Assembly: GCA_029203125.1 (NCBI GenBank)
Contig: CP119317.1
Span: 1,054,001 to 1,118,000, forward strand
Length of the DNA: 64,000 nt
Direction of reading: 5' to 3'
From: Candidatus Cohnella colombiensis
GTDB taxonomy: Bacteria > Bacillota > Bacilli > Paenibacillales > Paenibacillaceae
A program made the translations under genes and the position numbers. Below are positions 62,172-64,000 of this stretch, piece by piece. The notes beneath the pieces were generated by a model. The model ran no database searches. It had not been told where the DNA came from and saw only the letters and a list, made by a program, of their open reading frames with translations. How positions within the stretch are numbered: position 1 is the first letter of the stretch; every line of letters begins with the position of its first letter.

Positions 62172-63503
62172 GTGTCAAGATTATTGAGAAAAAGTTGTAT
62201 GTTGCTGCTCATACTCGTACTTTTTATTCCTGCATCTCTAGTGTCCGCAGCTACAAAGACGACCGCTGATTTCACTGATTTGAAAGATTTGGACCAAGCA
62301 ACAAAGGCGAAGTTCGACGCATTGATAAGTGCAGGTATTTTCAATGGTTTTAACGATGGAACGTTCGGAATTAAAGAAGAGATGAATCGTGCGCAGTTCG
62401 CCAAAGTTGCCGCGTTGATCTTTGGGCTGGATGTTAACACAGATTTAAAGACTTCATCATTTTCCGATGTGAAGCTAGATGATCCTGGCAACGGCTACGC
62501 GCTACCGTTTATCGAAGCGATAAAAGCTGCTGGAATTACGACTGGTATAGGAGATGGTCTATTTGATCCTAGTGGAGCAGTGACCAAAGAACAGCTGGCC
62601 ACTTTCTTGGTGCGTGGTCTTGGTAAAGAAGCTGACGCAATGCAATCGCAAGGCCAAGGTGTTCCGAATTCTACGGTATCCGGTTGGGCGATGCCATATG
62701 TCAACTATGCATTCTTTGCAGGCTTGTTGCCAGATGACATTGGCTTTGACGGAAGGTCTAACGCTGACCGCGGATTGCTGGCTACGGCGGCTTTTGCAAC
62801 AAAGACTGTCGTCGATCCGGATCTAACGGTTAATGAAGCGACTTTGGACGCCAACAAAGAGCTGACGATCGCATTCTCCAGTGCGGTAGATCCGAAGACT
62901 ATTAAATTGTCGAATATTATGATCAATGGTAATGCTTTAAGCGACGAACTGGATAGCTTCGAATTGTCCGAGGATGGCAAAACGCTGAAGATCAAGCTTC
63001 GTTCTGGATTTTATCCAGGCAGCGCTGTCAATCCGATAATCGAAGTTACAGGCATTCAATCGCTTTTCCAGAAACCGCTCGTCAAGGATGATTCGCCTAC
63101 AGAGCTTTCTGTGACTAATCCTCCTGTATACCCAATTTACTATGCACCTGTTGCATCAGCATCTATGAGTGTTACATCGGTTACGTACACTACGTTTCAG
63201 AGTTCGCCTGCACTTCTGTTCGGTTATTATCCAGAAGAACCAGCGACAGCATATGTGGTATTCAGCACGAACGAGTTGGATGATGACTCGGCTAGTAATA
63301 TCAAGACACTTGCGAGCGATCCGTCGTTAACTAGCAATATGCACAATGTAATTGCTTGTACATTCGATCTTGACGGTTCATCGAACGGTAGCATAGTGAG
63401 TTATGGATATTTATTTACGGGCTTAAATCATTTCTATGTCTATTTGGAAGCAGGAGGGAAACATTCACAGGTATTCTATACGCAAATTGACACGAGTACT
63501 TAA
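62172..63503 (+). CDS. secreted SLH-domain surface protein
   Basis: A 443-residue exported protein. Signal peptide (MLLLILVLFIPASLVSA). Residues about 33-220 contain three SLH-type repeats (FDALISAGIFNGFNDGTFGIKEEMNRAQFA, split by gene length, then AIKAAGITTGIGDGLFDPSG and VNYAFFAGLLPDDIGFDGR), which bind pyruvylated cell-wall polymer. The middle (about 225-305) resembles an Ig-like or SbsA-type domain (ELTIAFSSAVDPKTIKLSNI). The C-terminal 130 residues match nothing I know. GTG 62172 follows AAAGGAGG. It stands alone between terminators and may be an accessory surface protein. Confidence 0.88.
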   Translation: MSRLLRKSCMLLLILVLFIPASLVSAATKTTADFTDLKDLDQATKAKFDALISAGIFNGFNDGTFGIKEEMNRAQFAKVAALIFGLDVNTDLKTSSFSDVKLDDPGNGYALPFIEAIKAAGITTGIGDGLFDPSGAVTKEQLATFLVRGLGKEADAMQSQGQGVPNSTVSGWAMPYVNYAFFAGLLPDDIGFDGRSNADRGLLATAAFATKTVVDPDLTVNEATLDANKELTIAFSSAVDPKTIKLSNIMINGNALSDELDSFELSEDGKTLKIKLRSGFYPGSAVNPIIEVTGIQSLFQKPLVKDDSPTELSVTNPPVYPIYYAPVASASMSVTSVTYTTFQSSPALLFGYYPEEPATAYVVFSTNELDDDSASNIKTLASDPSLTSNMHNVIACTFDLDGSSNGSIVSYGYLFTGLNHFYVYLEAGGKHSQVFYTQIDTST

Positions 63504-63630
63504 TAAAGCATAGTATTACGACGATAGCGCTTTCTTTTTTGTAATGCAACTGTAATCTGTTTTTCATCTGATATTAAAGTCAATAGCTTATCTTATAGAA
63601 GACCCCCTTTTTCAATATAATTTTCATTGG

Positions 63631-63660
63631 ACCTGCCAATTTATTGGCAGGTTATTTTCT
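63631..63660 (+). terminator. intrinsic terminator after SLH gene
   Basis: ACCTGCCAA / TTGGCAGGT around a three-base loop, followed by TATTTTCTTTG. A weaker AAAGC/GCTTT with T-run lies nearer the gene (63505-63542). Confidence 0.85.
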
Positions 63661-63689
63661 TTGTAATGTCGTGATGAAAGCTGAATTTC

Positions 63690-63718
63690 TTGACAGGGTC
63701 ACATGCGCATATTACAAT
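63690..63718 (+). promoter_or_regulatory. sigma-A promoter of the right-edge T-box transcript
   Basis: TTGACA (63690-63695), 17-bp spacer, TACAAT (63713-63718), a near-consensus promoter. Confidence 0.8.
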
Positions 63719-63725
63719 GATGTAC

Positions 63726-64000
63726 AGTATGTTATTAGCCTTAGATTCCATGACGGGAAACAGTACTTCGAACCCACACCTCCAGAGAGGAAAGCCGTTA
63801 GCATAGCACAATTCATGTCGAAGCGACAGCGAAAGTGCATTGCTGGGCTGCAAGCTTTCCGGTGATGAGCGAAAGAAAGACCTCCCTGAGAACTTAATGC
63901 GAACAGCCATTACGTAGGTTGAACACGTAATGCTCAGTAGTGCTTAGGCGTAGCCGGGCGTTAACCGGATGAAAGAGCAAGCGAGTATTCTCTCGCTTGA
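63726..64000 (+). promoter_or_regulatory. second T-box leader, cut by the right edge
   Basis: The 275 nt after the promoter have no convincing gene but show T-box Stem I marks: AGAGAGGAAAGCC paired with GCTGCAAGCTTTCC (about 63785-63860), the same arrangement as in the valS leader, then a specifier region AAAGACCTCCCTGAG. Further stems CATTACGT/ACGTAATG and AAGCGAG/CTCGCTT follow. The T-box sequence, terminator and the controlled gene lie outside. In B. subtilis, hisS-aspS follow relA-dtd, so an aminoacyl-tRNA synthetase is expected. I cannot read the specifier with confidence (GAC Asp and ACC Thr are both possible; a His CAC is not evident). Confidence 0.7.

Noticed and set aside
63641..63910. 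89-residue minus-strand and 73-residue plus-strand ORFs at the right edge
   Set aside because: Both cross a terminator, a near-consensus promoter and a T-box leader, and neither resembles a protein.
1..64000. Mobile element, prophage, defence island or toxin-antitoxin system
   Set aside because: No transposase, integrase, phage, nuclease-defence or toxin-like gene was seen; all regions follow Bacillales core synteny.

Overview
The window is a contiguous, gene-dense chromosomal segment from an endospore-forming Bacillales bacterium, most likely a Paenibacillaceae member. Gene order closely follows the Bacillus subtilis lonA-hemA-valS-mre-min-spo0B-obg-ruv-sec-relA stretch. Differences typical of Paenibacillaceae as I know them include a CobA-HemD fusion, murC after folC, a membrane-anchored Spo0B, and an SLH-domain surface protein. 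Nearly everything is core genome. I see no phage, insertion sequence, CRISPR array, tRNA or rRNA gene.

Layout. 1-3.4 kb: 3' part of lon, ysxC and an unrecognised 196-residue protein. 3.4-4.1 kb: speD behind a strongly foldable leader. 4.2-12.8 kb: tetrapyrrole genes hemA-hemX-precorrin-2 dehydrogenase-hemC-cobA/hemD-hemB, an inverted Crp-family regulator, then hemL. 12.8-20.8 kb: a secreted stalk-domain protein, spoVID, a T-box leader, valS, folC, murC. 20.8-21.3 kb: non-coding stretch with a 51-bp tandem repeat. 21.3-33.8 kb: spoIIB-like, DUF4321, maf, radC, mreBCD, minCD, rodA-like, spoIVFA/FB, RNase E/G, then L21 leader, rplU, prp, rpmA. 33.9-39.9 kb: spo0B, obg, pheB, hom, thrB, pheA. 40-48.6 kb: safA-like coat protein, short BofC-like protein, ruvCAB, long SpoIID, queA, tgt, yajC. 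48.7-53 kb: PAP2 phosphatase, two small membrane proteins, spoVB, comN. 53-62 kb: secD, secF, CDF transporter, recJ, apt, relA, dtd and a 57-residue ORF. 62-64 kb: SLH protein, then a promoter and a second T-box leader cut by the right edge; synteny suggests it controls an aminoacyl-tRNA synthetase such as hisS.

How it works together. The hem cluster makes uroporphyrinogen III from glutamyl-tRNA and branches to both heme and siroheme. The mre/min/rodA block sets cell shape and septum position. Sporulation genes (spoIIB-like, spoIVFA/FB, spo0B, spoVID, safA, bofC-like, spoIID, spoVB) are interleaved with housekeeping genes, some behind sigma-E-like promoters.

Least explained parts: the nested-stem leader upstream of speD; the 51-bp tandem repeat whose minus-strand frame stays open but has no start codon; a three-copy intergenic repeat, one copy of which puts a terminator-like hairpin between the T-box and valS; inverted repeats near ribosome-binding sites; and two small or unrecognised proteins. 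I found no convincing new multi-gene system; the best candidates for undescribed biology are these RNA and repeat elements.
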